Positions 42,405 through 52,438 of a DNA stretch of 64,000 bases are shown piece by piece. The first letter of the stretch is position 1, and each line of letters starts with the position of its first letter. Below the pieces are notes generated by a model that did no database searches, had not been told where the DNA came from, and saw nothing but the letters and a program-made list of their open reading frames with translations. This stretch comes from an uncultured Pelagibacteraceae bacterium (lineage in GTDB: Bacteria > Pseudomonadota > Alphaproteobacteria > Pelagibacterales > Pelagibacteraceae): positions 62,001 to 126,000 of the forward strand of contig CACEFK010000001.1 in NCBI GenBank assembly GCA_902558835.1, in the 5' to 3' direction. A program made the position numbers and the translations under genes.

Positions 42405-43268
42405 ATGCCAGAATTACCAGAAGTAGAAATTGTTAGACAATCCCTTCATAAAAAGATCAAAAAAAAAAGCATAAAAAAAGTAATAATTAGAAATAGGAAT
42501 TTAAGGTTTAAAATACCAAGTGATTTTGAAAGTTTTCTTAAAAATAAAAAAATAATTGAAGTTAGTAGATTTTCTAAATATTTGATTATCCATTTTCAAA
42601 ATGAAGATTATTGTTTAATTCATTTAGGAATGTCAGGAACAATCCATATTCTTGATAAGAAAAAGCCTCTAAAATTTACGAATACTAGTTTTTATCATTC
42701 ACCTTTTTTACCTAAAAAACATAATCATGCAGAGTTTGTATTTGATAGCTTGAAAATAATTTATAATGATCCAAGACGTTTTGGATTTTTTGAAATAATT
42801 AAAAATTATCAAGATTTACAGAAAAGATTTAAATTAATGGGACCTGAACCATTTAGTGATAAATTTAACTTAAATTATGTAGTTAATTATTTTAAGGAAA
42901 AAAATAAGGATATAAAAAGTTTCTTACTTGATCAGAGATTTGTTTCTGGAATAGGTAATATTTATGCAAGTGAAATTCTTTTCGCTAGTAAAATAAATCC
43001 ATTTAAAAAGGCAAAAAGACTTAATAAAAATGAATGTTTAAATATTATTTTAAATTCTAAGAAAATACTTCAACAGGCAATTAATAAGGGAGGCTCAAGT
43101 ATAAGAGATTTTAAAGATATTTCAGGTAACAAAGGTACCTTCCAAAAGGAGTTTAAAGTTTATCAGCAAGACGGAGCTGATTGTAAGCGTACGAAGTGCA
43201 AAGGTATTATAAAAAAAAAGATAACATCAAATAGGTCGACTTTTTTTTGTGTTTCCTGTCAAAAATAG
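42405..43268 (+). CDS. mutM: Formamidopyrimidine-DNA glycosylase
   Basis: PELPEVE N-terminus; C-terminal zinc-finger-like cysteines. Confidence 0.96.
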   Translation: MPELPEVEIVRQSLHKKIKKKSIKKVIIRNRNLRFKIPSDFESFLKNKKIIEVSRFSKYLIIHFQNEDYCLIHLGMSGTIHILDKKKPLKFTNTSFYHSPFLPKKHNHAEFVFDSLKIIYNDPRRFGFFEIIKNYQDLQKRFKLMGPEPFSDKFNLNYVVNYFKEKNKDIKSFLLDQRFVSGIGNIYASEILFASKINPFKKAKRLNKNECLNIILNSKKILQQAINKGGSSIRDFKDISGNKGTFQKEFKVYQQDGADCKRTKCKGIIKKKITSNRSTFFCVSCQK

Positions 43269-43280
43269 TTAAATATTTAG

Positions 43281-43309
43281 TTGACCACTATAAATTCTCG
43301 AGCTATACC
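43281..43309 (+). promoter_or_regulatory. Candidate rpsT promoter
   Basis: TTGACC-N17-TATACC ending 9 nt before ATG 43319. Confidence 0.6.
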
Positions 43310-43318
43310 CCTGCGCAG

Positions 43319-43579
43319 ATGGCAAACACAAAATCAGCAATTAAGAGAATTAGAAGAATTTCTAAACAAACAGCAGTAAATAAAGCTAGAAAGAGTAGAT
43401 TTAGAAACGCTCTTAAGAAAATGAACCTTCTAATTGATGGTAAAAAGAAAGATGAGGCTCTAAAATTTTTACCAAAGTTAAACTCTGAGTTGATGAAAAT
43501 TGCAAAAACAGGAATAATAAAAAAACAAAATGCTTCTAGAAATGTTTCTAGAATTACAAAAAAAATTGCTGCAATCTAA
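43319..43579 (+). CDS. rpsT: 30S ribosomal protein S20
   Basis: MANTKSAIKRIRRISKQTAVNKARKSRFRNALKK; start 43319 rather than ORF-track 43247. Confidence 0.95.
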   Translation: MANTKSAIKRIRRISKQTAVNKARKSRFRNALKKMNLLIDGKKKDEALKFLPKLNSELMKIAKTGIIKKQNASRNVSRITKKIAAI

Positions 43580-43683
43580 ACGTTAGCTTAAATTTTTTAA
43601 ACAACTCCTGATATCCACATTATATATTTAATTTTTTTGTTAAGTTACTATATTTAGAGTTAGTAAATATTTGAATTATAGTC

Positions 43684-43752
43684 ATTCAATCTATGTTCGA
43701 TTTAATTTTAATTCAATCAATTAATTGATTCAATCTATATTTGATTCAATTT
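43684..43752. repeat. Direct repeat pair flanking a 16-bp palindrome upstream of dnaA
   Basis: ATTCAATCTATGTTCGATTTAATTT (43684-43708) and ATTCAATCTATATTTGATTCAATTT (43728-43752), 22/25 identical; AATCAATTAATTGATT palindrome at 43715-43730. Confidence 0.75.
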
Positions 43753-43892
43753 ATAATTTTAAATTTAATTTTAATTTTGAATTTTTTTTTAAAATATAAA
43801 TCACAATCATAGATTTTATTTTTTTTTAAATTTCTTTATTAAGTTGTTGCAAATTTTTTTAAATAGTTCTAACTGAGATTTCCCCATAATTT

Positions 43893-45311
43893 ATGAACAA
43901 ATTAACAAATACAAAAAATATTAACAATTTTTCTTCTGAAGGCTTTGAATGGAAGCAGGTGCAGAATGAAATGAAAAATAAACTAGGCTTAGAAGTTTAT
44001 GAGAGCTGGTTAAAAAAGATTTCTTTTGTAGAGGAATTCAATAATTACTTGTTATTATCAGTTCCAACAAGATTTATTAGAGATTGGATTACATCAAGAT
44101 ATTTAGACCAAATATTACAAATAATTAAAGTATATAAAAAAGATACTATTAGAATTGAGTTCAAGATAGTTGAAAAATCTCAAGATATCACTTTAAAAGA
44201 AAGTAATATTAAAGAGAACAATACTAATGAAAATGTTTCATTTATAAAAGACTCTTATCTTCAGTATAATCGAATTGATCCAAATAAAAGATTTGATAAT
44301 TTTATAACAGGTTCAAGTAACAAATTAGCTTACGAAGCATCTTTAAAAGTCTCAGAAAATATATCTCATTATAATCCGCTTTATATTTATGGTGGTGTTG
44401 GAATGGGAAAAACTCACCTATTAAATTCAATAGGTTTAGAGCTTAAAAAAAATAATAAAGTAATGTTTATTTCTGCCGAACGTTTCATGTATCAGTTTGT
44501 AAAATCAATTAAATCGAACGACATGGTTAAGTTTAAAGAATATTTTAGAAATACAGATATTTTATTAATCGATGATATACAGTTTATAAGTGGAAAAGAG
44601 GCTATGCAGGAGGAGTTCTTTCATACATTTAATGCATTGCTTGATAAGGGATCTCAAATAATTGTATCAGCTGATCGAGCACCAAACAAATTATCAAGGA
44701 TTCAAGAAAGAATTAAATCAAGATTTTCTGGCGGATTAGTTGTTGATATTCAAAAGCCAGACCTTGAGCTAAGAAAAAAAATAGTTGAAAAAAAAACTGA
44801 AGAATTGAATGCACTGTATTCTGAACAATTACAAGTTTCTAGAGAAATTCAAGATTTTATAAGTAACGAAATAACTGGAAGTGTAAGGGAACTAGTTGGT
44901 TCAATAAACAGAGTTGTTTCATTTTCAAGAATTTACAACAAAGCCCCAAATCTTGCTGAAACTAAAGTGGTTTTAAAAGATTTATTAAATTTAGCAGAAA
45001 ATAAAGTTACAATAGATCTAATTCAGACAATTGTTTGTAAGTTTTTCAAAATCAGCAAAAATGAAATGCTATCATCTAGAAGATCAAGATATTTAGTAAG
45101 ACCTAGGCAAACAGCAATTTATTTAACAAAAATTTTGACTTCTAAATCATTGCCTGAAATTGGAAGAGAATTTTCTAACCGAGACCATACAACAATAATT
45201 CATTCAGTAAAAACAATTGAAAAGATAAAAGAAAAAGATCCTGAGATGGTTGATAATATAAATAAATTAAAAAACCAGATTTTATACAATAATAAAGAAA
45301 ATGAAATTTAA
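43893..45311 (+). CDS. dnaA: Chromosomal replication initiator DnaA
   Basis: GGVGMGKTHLLNSIG, DDIQFISGKE, REFSNRDHTTIIHSVKTIE. Confidence 0.98.
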   Translation: MNKLTNTKNINNFSSEGFEWKQVQNEMKNKLGLEVYESWLKKISFVEEFNNYLLLSVPTRFIRDWITSRYLDQILQIIKVYKKDTIRIEFKIVEKSQDITLKESNIKENNTNENVSFIKDSYLQYNRIDPNKRFDNFITGSSNKLAYEASLKVSENISHYNPLYIYGGVGMGKTHLLNSIGLELKKNNKVMFISAERFMYQFVKSIKSNDMVKFKEYFRNTDILLIDDIQFISGKEAMQEEFFHTFNALLDKGSQIIVSADRAPNKLSRIQERIKSRFSGGLVVDIQKPDLELRKKIVEKKTEELNALYSEQLQVSREIQDFISNEITGSVRELVGSINRVVSFSRIYNKAPNLAETKVVLKDLLNLAENKVTIDLIQTIVCKFFKISKNEMLSSRRSRYLVRPRQTAIYLTKILTSKSLPEIGREFSNRDHTTIIHSVKTIEKIKEKDPEMVDNINKLKNQILYNNKENEI

Positions 45312-46413
45312 CGTTAATCAACAAGACCTTCAGCAAGCATTAAATTATTGCCAAGGAGTTATTGAAAAAAGAAGTACATTACCAATACTTTCTAATATTT
45401 TGTTAGATGCAAGTAATTCAAAACTTACTATCACTGCGACTGATCTAGATTTAATATTTATACATCAATTAAATAATGTAGAAATTCTAGAGGAGGGCAA
45501 AACAACCACAACTTCCTCAATCATGTATGATATTATAAGAAAGTTTAACTCAGGAAAAAAAATAAATCTTTCTCTAACAGATATAAGTAAATTACAAGTA
45601 GAGTCTGAAAAATCTATTTTTAATTTGAATTGCATAAGTGCAACAGAGTTTCCACTGACAGATGAAAATTTTAATCAAAATGAATTTATAATTAAATCAA
45701 AACAATTATTGAAATTATTAAATAAGTGTAAATTTTCGGTTTCTAATGACGAAACAAGGCATTACCTAAGTGGAATTTATTTTCATCAAACAGAAGTTGA
45801 AGATAAAAATTATTTAACAGCAGTTGCAACTGATAGTCATAGAATGTCTATTTCAAAAATTAGATTAGAGGAAAAAATTGATTTTGATCCAATAATTTTA
45901 CCAAAAAAAACAATTTTTCAACTTTGCTCTTTATTAGATAGCTTTGATGGAGATGTAAAAGTTTCAAATGTGAAATCAAAAATAAAATTTGAATTAAATA
46001 ATAGTATTTTAATTTCAAAACTTATTGACGGAAAATTTCCTAATTACATTCAAGTTATACCTAAAAATAATCAAAAAAAATTAGAAATAGACTTAAAATT
46101 ATTTTTAAATTCTGTTGATAGAGTAGCATCTGTTTCATTAGATAAAAAAGATGGTGTGAAATTCAATTTATCTAAAGACACTTTAGATCTGTCAGTAAAT
46201 AATACCAACAGTGGTGATGGTAAAGAAACTTTAACTGTTAAGTTTGATCATGATTTAGAGATAAGTTTTAATTCTAGATATTTGATAGACGTTGCTTCAC
46301 AACTAGATGGAGATAGAGTTGAAATTTTCTTTAATGATACTGGTTCACCAGCACTGATAAAAGATCCAGGCGATTTCGATAGTATTTTTGTTGTAATGCC
46401 TATGAAGGGCTAA
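45301..46413 (+). CDS. dnaN: DNA polymerase III beta clamp
   Basis: Beta-clamp fold; ends VVMPMKG; downstream of dnaA. Confidence 0.96.
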   Translation: MKFNVNQQDLQQALNYCQGVIEKRSTLPILSNILLDASNSKLTITATDLDLIFIHQLNNVEILEEGKTTTTSSIMYDIIRKFNSGKKINLSLTDISKLQVESEKSIFNLNCISATEFPLTDENFNQNEFIIKSKQLLKLLNKCKFSVSNDETRHYLSGIYFHQTEVEDKNYLTAVATDSHRMSISKIRLEEKIDFDPIILPKKTIFQLCSLLDSFDGDVKVSNVKSKIKFELNNSILISKLIDGKFPNYIQVIPKNNQKKLEIDLKLFLNSVDRVASVSLDKKDGVKFNLSKDTLDLSVNNTNSGDGKETLTVKFDHDLEISFNSRYLIDVASQLDGDRVEIFFNDTGSPALIKDPGDFDSIFVVMPMKG

Positions 46414-47120
46414 TTAATTAAATCTAACTCTGAATAAATATTTTTTTCAAGAAGTTGAATAAAATTTTCCTTTGTTAACCCAGAAGGAATTGGTTTTAGA
46501 ATAGAGATTGTAATTGTTTTATTAGATTTTTTTTTACCTTTTTTAGGCCACACATATCCAGAGTTAATTGCAACTGGCTGGCAAGCAACATTAAGCTCTT
46601 CATAAATTCTCGAAGCACCTTTTTTAAAAGGTGGTCTTTCATCTGGAAGAACTCTGGTTCCTTGAGGAAAAATAATTAAAGGTCTATTAGAAGTAGCTAT
46701 CATTTTTGAAATATCATCAAAAAAACCCAAGTTATCTTTTGTAACTTTGTTTCTTTTTATTGAAATTGATCCTATTTTTTTTAAGTACCAACCAAAAATT
46801 GGAATTAACAATAATTCTTTTTTTAGAATAAATACAGGTGAGTTAAAGATTGTTTGTAAATAAAAAGTTTCAAACATTGATTGATGAGATGCTGCTATAA
46901 AAAATTTTTCATTATTAATAATATTTTCTCTTCCTTTGATTGAAATTTTTACTGAAAGAACAAACCTTAAACAAAAACTGGCCCAATGGCCCATTAATTT
47001 ACCCCCCATTAAAACAACCTGTTTAGGCAAGAAAAATGATGGTAAAAAAATTATCGAAATAAAGATGATTCCAGTGAAAAACAATATTGAAAATAAAAAG
47101 TTTCTTATCATTTTTGTCAA
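46410..47120 (-). CDS. plsC: 1-acyl-sn-glycerol-3-phosphate acyltransferase
   Basis: AASHQSMFETFYL (HX4D-like), FPQGTRV. Confidence 0.9.
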   Translation of the reverse strand: MTKMIRNFLFSILFFTGIIFISIIFLPSFFLPKQVVLMGGKLMGHWASFCLRFVLSVKISIKGRENIINNEKFFIAASHQSMFETFYLQTIFNSPVFILKKELLLIPIFGWYLKKIGSISIKRNKVTKDNLGFFDDISKMIATSNRPLIIFPQGTRVLPDERPPFKKGASRIYEELNVACQPVAINSGYVWPKKGKKKSNKTITISILKPIPSGLTKENFIQLLEKNIYSELDLIN

Positions 47121-47123
47121 AAG

Positions 47124-48338
47124 CTAAATTATATCTTTATGCTTTTGTCTTTTTCTTATTACTTTAATTTTTGATCCTTTTATTAATAATTCTATTGGCT
47201 TAGGTCTTAAATTATAATTTGAGCTTAGTGACATTCCATAAGCTCCCACATCACATATCGCTATTAAATCTTTTTCATTCAACACTTGAAATTTTTTTAA
47301 TGTAACAAATTTATCTGTACTTTCACAAATAGGACCTACAAATTCATATGGTTTTTTAGACGTTTTGTTAGATTTTGTAACAGGTAAGGTTTTATGAAAC
47401 GCACCATACAAAGCAGGTCTCATTAAATCGTTCATTGCTGCATCTAAAATTATAAATTTTTTATTTCCGCTATCTTTTATATAGATTATTTTTGACACTA
47501 ATGTCCCGGTATCGCCAATAATTGATCTACCTGGCTCAAATATAATTTTAACTTTATGTTTTCTTAAAAATTTAAGAATAGCCGTGTTGTATTTTTTATA
47601 ATTAAGTTTTTTATTTTTATCAGTGTAAGTAATGCCCATACCTCCACCTAAATCTATAAATTCAAATTTATGATTTGTTTTATTGAGAATTTGACTGACC
47701 GCTTTAAGCATTTTTTCATAAGGTCTATGGTCTAAAATTTGACTACCTATATGAACACTTAAACATTTTAAATCAATATTTTTTGAATTCTTGCAATAAT
47801 TTATAATTTCATAAAATGTATTTTTATTTACACCAAATTTATTTTCTTTTTTCCCGGTGGATATTTGGCTTAATGTTTTTGCATCTGTATTAGGGTTTAG
47901 TCTTACACCAATTTTTATTCTTTTATTTTTTGATTTTGCTATTCGATTTATTTCTTTTATCTCACTTAAAGACTCAGCGTTAATAAGCAAAATTTTTTTA
48001 TCAATAGCAAAGCTGATTTCACTTGTTGTTTTACCAACACCAGAAAATACTATTTTGCTTGGATTAATTCCTGCTTTTAGTGCCATCATCAGTTCTCCTA
48101 CTGAAACAACATCAGCACCTAATCCAAATTTTTTAATTTCTCTAATTATATTAACATTTGTGTTGGATTTGACTGCAAAGCAGATAAGTGGTGAAAAAGA
48201 TCTAAAGCTCTTTTTAAAATTATTAATATTTTCTTTTAATTTAGAATAAGAATAAGAATAAAATGGAGTTCCAAATTTACTTGCAATTTTTTGGAGACTA
48301 ATTTTTTCTATTGTTAATCTTCTATTTATGTATTTCAT
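47124..48338 (-). CDS. lysA: Diaminopimelate decarboxylase
   Basis: PLP decarboxylase, CFAVKSNTN, EPGRSIIGDTG. Confidence 0.95.
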   Translation of the reverse strand: MKYINRRLTIEKISLQKIASKFGTPFYSYSYSKLKENINNFKKSFRSFSPLICFAVKSNTNVNIIREIKKFGLGADVVSVGELMMALKAGINPSKIVFSGVGKTTSEISFAIDKKILLINAESLSEIKEINRIAKSKNKRIKIGVRLNPNTDAKTLSQISTGKKENKFGVNKNTFYEIINYCKNSKNIDLKCLSVHIGSQILDHRPYEKMLKAVSQILNKTNHKFEFIDLGGGMGITYTDKNKKLNYKKYNTAILKFLRKHKVKIIFEPGRSIIGDTGTLVSKIIYIKDSGNKKFIILDAAMNDLMRPALYGAFHKTLPVTKSNKTSKKPYEFVGPICESTDKFVTLKKFQVLNEKDLIAICDVGAYGMSLSSNYNLRPKPIELLIKGSKIKVIRKRQKHKDII

Positions 48339-48469
48339 TAAGTTAAGTTAATTGAAACTTTATTTATTTCTGCTTTTTTATCTGGATCTACGTATTTAGG
48401 ATCACCTTTCTTTCCACAAGAAATAACTACACAAAATAACAATATAATTATGGTAAATTTTTTTATCAT
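48338..48469 (-). CDS. lptM: Small lipoprotein LptM-like (43 aa), not in ORF track
   Basis: MIKKFTIIILLFCVVISCGKKGDPKYVDPDKKAEINKVSINLT; lipobox VISC followed by GKKGDP; between argH and lysA. Confidence 0.8.
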   Translation of the reverse strand: MIKKFTIIILLFCVVISCGKKGDPKYVDPDKKAEINKVSINLT

Positions 48470-49857
48470 TTTACTTTTTTATATTTCATTATCATTTTTT
48501 TAATATTATCAAAAGAAGTTCCACCATAAGATTTTTTCGAATTAATTGAATTTTTTAAGTTAAATACTTTCAATACATCTTCTTTAAGTTTAGGTTCAAT
48601 TTTTTTTAACTCATCTAAAGTTAACTCATTTAACTTCTTTTTTCTTTTTTCAGCAAAATTAACTATAGCAGCAGTTTTTTGATATGCTTTTCTAAACGAC
48701 ATTGAGTGATTTTTTACAAGATAGTCAGCCAAATCAGTTGCTGTAATGTATCCAGAATTAGCAAGTTCTAACATTTTACTCTTATTTGGATTGCAATTTT
48801 TTAGTACTTCATCAAAAATTTTTAAACAATTATTAAGATTATCGTTTGATTTAAAAACTATTTCTTTGTCGTCTTGTAAATCTTTAAAATAAGACAATGG
48901 TAAACCTTTTAAAATTGTAAGCATCGAAAATAAATTTCCATAAGCGCCTCCTGATTTTCCACGCAAATATTCTAAAAGATCAGGATTCTTCTTTTGTGGC
49001 ATTATCGATGATCCAGTAACAACTTTATCAGATAAATTGATCAAGTTAAAACCATCAGAATTCCAAATAATTAACTCTTCAGCAATTCTAGAAATATGCA
49101 TAGCACACACAGATGACGCATATAAAAAATCTAGAACAAAATCTCTATCCGAAACTGTATCAATAGAATTATTTGTAGGTATTTTAAAACCAAGTTTTTT
49201 GGTTGTATAATTTCTATCTATATTAAATGATGTTCCTGCTAAAGCTGCAACACCTAGAGGATTTTCATTTAAACTGTTTAAATTATTAGAAAATCTCTTT
49301 TTGTCTCTATTAAACATTTCTACATAAGACATTAAATAATGTGCAAAAGAGATAGCTTGGGCATTTTTAAGATGTGTAAAACCAGGCATGATAGTCTCAA
49401 CATTTTTTTCAGCTAACTTGGTTGTGCTCTTAATAACTTTATTAATATTGCTATTTATTTCGTTGGTAGAATTTTTCATCCAAATTTTAAAATCAGTAAT
49501 TACTTGATCATTTCTTGATCTTGCAGTGTGAACATAGCCAGCTTCTTCACCTATTATTTGAAAAAGTCTTTTTTCGATATTCATATGAATATCTTCATAT
49601 TTTTTATTAAACTCAAATTTATTTTTAGCGATTTCCTTATCAATTTTTGTTAGTCCATAAATAATTTTATTTTTTATTTTAAATGAAATTATTTTTTGCT
49701 TAAAAAGCATCTCAACATGAGCAATTGATCCTTGAATATCCTCTTTATAAAGTCTTTTATCAATATCTATTGAATTACCGACTTTTTGAAACAAACTTGA
49801 CGCATTTTTTTTTATCCGTGTGTTCCAGATTGCTTGGTTGTTTTTATTTTTTGCCAT
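48466..49857 (-). CDS. argH: Argininosuccinate lyase
   Basis: GSSIMPQKKNPD signature, HTARSRNDQV. Confidence 0.97.
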   Translation of the reverse strand: MAKNKNNQAIWNTRIKKNASSLFQKVGNSIDIDKRLYKEDIQGSIAHVEMLFKQKIISFKIKNKIIYGLTKIDKEIAKNKFEFNKKYEDIHMNIEKRLFQIIGEEAGYVHTARSRNDQVITDFKIWMKNSTNEINSNINKVIKSTTKLAEKNVETIMPGFTHLKNAQAISFAHYLMSYVEMFNRDKKRFSNNLNSLNENPLGVAALAGTSFNIDRNYTTKKLGFKIPTNNSIDTVSDRDFVLDFLYASSVCAMHISRIAEELIIWNSDGFNLINLSDKVVTGSSIMPQKKNPDLLEYLRGKSGGAYGNLFSMLTILKGLPLSYFKDLQDDKEIVFKSNDNLNNCLKIFDEVLKNCNPNKSKMLELANSGYITATDLADYLVKNHSMSFRKAYQKTAAIVNFAEKRKKKLNELTLDELKKIEPKLKEDVLKVFNLKNSINSKKSYGGTSFDNIKKMIMKYKKVK

Positions 49858-49881
49858 GATATTTAATTATACCTATTTAAC

Positions 49882-50391
49882 ATGAGATTTTTAATAATAT
49901 TTATTTTTTTGATAACAAATGTTGTAGCTGAAGAACTACCCGGTATTAAAAATATTGTAATCCATAAAATACCAAAAACACATGATAATGTTATTTTTTT
50001 AGACAAAAATGATCAAAAAATTAATATCAATGAATATACTGGGAACTTATTGATATTAAATTTTTGGGCGACTTGGTGTGAACCTTGTAAAGAAGAAATG
50101 CCATCTTTAGATAAACTCCAAGTCAACCCAGAATTGGATAAAATAAAAATTTTCGCAATAAATATTGGTAAAGAAACTTTAGGTAAAGTTAATAAATTTT
50201 TTATAGATCTCAACATTAAAAATTTTGAACCCTATTTTGATCCACCTACTACATTAGCAAAAATGTTTTCTTTAAGAGGTGTCCCTACAACAATTCTAAT
50301 TAATAAAGAGGGCCAAGAATTTGCTAGAGTAATAGGTTCAATTGATTTTGAAGATAAAAATTTTATTAATTGGATAAAAAAATATAACTAA
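49882..50391 (+). CDS. TlpA-family thioredoxin-like protein
   Basis: Signal peptide; LILNFWATWCEPCKEEMPSL. Confidence 0.9.
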   Translation: MRFLIIFIFLITNVVAEELPGIKNIVIHKIPKTHDNVIFLDKNDQKININEYTGNLLILNFWATWCEPCKEEMPSLDKLQVNPELDKIKIFAINIGKETLGKVNKFFIDLNIKNFEPYFDPPTTLAKMFSLRGVPTTILINKEGQEFARVIGSIDFEDKNFINWIKKYN

Positions 50392-50591
50392 TTTTTAAAA
50401 AAATAAGCAAAGCCAACTAAAGCAATAATAGCAATAAACTGTAAAATAACTCTTAACTGCATTAATTTATTTGAATATTTTTTACTTGTCTCTCCACCCT
50501 TAAAAAGAGTCCCTATACCTAAGATTAAAACTATCCCTACGGCTATCAAAAGAGCTATTGATAAAACTTTTACTAATATTCCTGAAATCAT
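50388..50591 (-). CDS. HIG1-domain-like twin-transmembrane protein
   Basis: 67 aa, two TM segments with KLMQLRVILQFIA spacer. Confidence 0.7.
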   Translation of the reverse strand: MISGILVKVLSIALLIAVGIVLILGIGTLFKGGETSKKYSNKLMQLRVILQFIAIIALVGFAYFFKN

Positions 50592-50640
50592 TTTTTTATT
50601 TTAGATTGTGTTTTGACATAAAAAACATAATTTATCTACT

Positions 50641-51291
50641 ATGACATTTTGCCTAGATTCCATAATTATTAAACCAGAAAATGGTGCTGAAATTAAAAAA
50701 GCAATTATTTTGCTTCATGGTTATGGAGGTGATGGAAAGGATATTAGCATGCTGTCTTTAAACTGGAAAAGACATATGCCCAATACAGTCTTTATCTGTC
50801 CTAATGGTCATGAGCCATGCTCTATAAATCCTTCTGGTTATCAGTGGTTTGATTTAACAAAAGATGATTCTGATTACATATTAGAGCAATCAATTAAGGC
50901 TGAAGAAGTTTTAAAAAAATTTATAAATGAAATAAAACAAGAGTTCAAATTATCAAACAATCAAATCTGTTTATCAGGATTCAGCCAGGGATGTATGATG
51001 TCTTTAAATGTTGGTCTTACAGCTGAAGAAAAATTTTTATGTATAGTTGGTTTTTCTGGAAAGATAATAAATCAAAAGGATTTAAAAAACAGAATCAAAA
51101 ATAATACTGAAACATTACTTATACATGGCGGTGCTGATCAAATTGTCTCATCAACACATTTACTAGAAGCAAAAGATTTTTTAATTAGAAACAATGTTAA
51201 AGTTGATACATTACTAATAAAAAATTGTGATCATCATATTCCTATTGAGGCATCAAGTACAGCTTTAAATTTTATTTTAAAAAAAATTTAA
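50641..51291 (+). CDS. Phospholipase/carboxylesterase (alpha/beta hydrolase)
   Basis: ILLHGYGGDGKD, LSGFSQGCMMSLNVG. Confidence 0.9.
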   Translation: MTFCLDSIIIKPENGAEIKKAIILLHGYGGDGKDISMLSLNWKRHMPNTVFICPNGHEPCSINPSGYQWFDLTKDDSDYILEQSIKAEEVLKKFINEIKQEFKLSNNQICLSGFSQGCMMSLNVGLTAEEKFLCIVGFSGKIINQKDLKNRIKNNTETLLIHGGADQIVSSTHLLEAKDFLIRNNVKVDTLLIKNCDHHIPIEASSTALNFILKKI

Positions 51292-51338
51292 CATCTCTTA
51301 TTATTGATAAAATTGTTTAACTAAGTTAAAATTAGTTA

Positions 51339-51908
51339 ATGGATAATTTTATTGAACAAAATGTTTCATTAGAAAAGTGCCCTGCGCTAGTACTCAATGC
51401 AGACTATAGACCTTTGAGTTACTACCCTTTGTCTTTATGGTCATGGCAGGATACTGTTAAATCAGTTTTTCTTGATAGAGTTATTATTGTTAGTAATTAC
51501 GATAGAACTATAAGAAGTCCATCATTTAATATGAAATTACCAAGTGTCATTGCATTAAAGGATTATATCGTTCCTCAAACCAAGCCGAGTTTTACTAGAT
51601 TTAATGTGTTTTTAAGAGATAAATTTTCCTGTCAATATTGTGGAAGTAACGAAGAGTTAACTTTTGATCATTTATTACCTAGATCAAAAGGAGGCGAGAC
51701 TAATTGGGATAATGTTGTAACAGCTTGTTCTGCATGCAATGTGAAAAAGGGAGGAAAACTATTAAAACATTCAGGTATGAAGCTGCATCAGTACCCTTAT
51801 CGACCATCAACAGAGGATCTACATAAGAATGGTAAAAATTTTCCACCAAATTTTTTACATAAAAGCTGGATGGATTACTTATATTGGGATGTAGAACTAG
51901 AATCTTAA
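51339..51908 (+). CDS. HNH endonuclease
   Basis: CQYCGSNEELTFDHLLPRSKGGETNWDNVVTACSACNVKKGG. Confidence 0.92.
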   Translation: MDNFIEQNVSLEKCPALVLNADYRPLSYYPLSLWSWQDTVKSVFLDRVIIVSNYDRTIRSPSFNMKLPSVIALKDYIVPQTKPSFTRFNVFLRDKFSCQYCGSNEELTFDHLLPRSKGGETNWDNVVTACSACNVKKGGKLLKHSGMKLHQYPYRPSTEDLHKNGKNFPPNFLHKSWMDYLYWDVELES

Positions 51909-52438
51909 ATTTTCTCAGAAATATTTATTGCAATTTTTGATCCAGTTTTAATAATTTTATCTAATATAGAGTAGGGACCTTCTTTTGTAGCCCCTTTTTC
52001 ATAGGCAATATCTTTATGACTTAATTCGTCTTCTCTAAATTTAATTATTTTTTTTTTAAGTTTTGATTCACTATTATCAAGTTGTTTTATTTGGTTTAAA
52101 TAATGCTCATCTATCACTTCTTCAACGGAAGCAGTGCAAAGCATAGCTGCTTTCTTACCAAGTAAAGTTGAACCAAAACCCAACCCTACTCCTAATAAAT
52201 CCCATAAGGGTAAAAATTTTGTCGGTTTTATATTTCTTTTTTTAATTTCTTCTTCAAAAAAATTAGAATGTTCTTTTTCATGAACTTTCATTTCTTCAAT
52301 TGTTTTTTTTAAAGCTTCATCTTTAACTAGTGTGTTTAAAGCAAGTAATTGTCCCTCATAAATTTTAACAGCACCACGCTCCCCAGCATGATCAACTCTA
52401 ATAAATTCTTCTATTTTCTTTTTATTTATTGTTGTCAT
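51905..52438 (-). CDS. coq7: Demethoxyubiquinone hydroxylase (COQ7)
   Basis: DHAGERGAVKIYEGQL, KVHEKEHSNFF, EEVIDEHYLNQI. Confidence 0.94.
   Translation of the reverse strand: MTTINKKKIEEFIRVDHAGERGAVKIYEGQLLALNTLVKDEALKKTIEEMKVHEKEHSNFFEEEIKKRNIKPTKFLPLWDLLGVGLGFGSTLLGKKAAMLCTASVEEVIDEHYLNQIKQLDNSESKLKKKIIKFREDELSHKDIAYEKGATKEGPYSILDKIIKTGSKIAINISEKI

Noticed and set aside
43684-43752. CRISPR-like repeat
   Set aside because: Only two imperfect AT-rich copies, no spacers or cas genes.
46414-46420. Missing recF after dnaN as a notable loss
   Set aside because: recF is often unlinked from dnaN in alphaproteobacteria; cannot be judged from this window.
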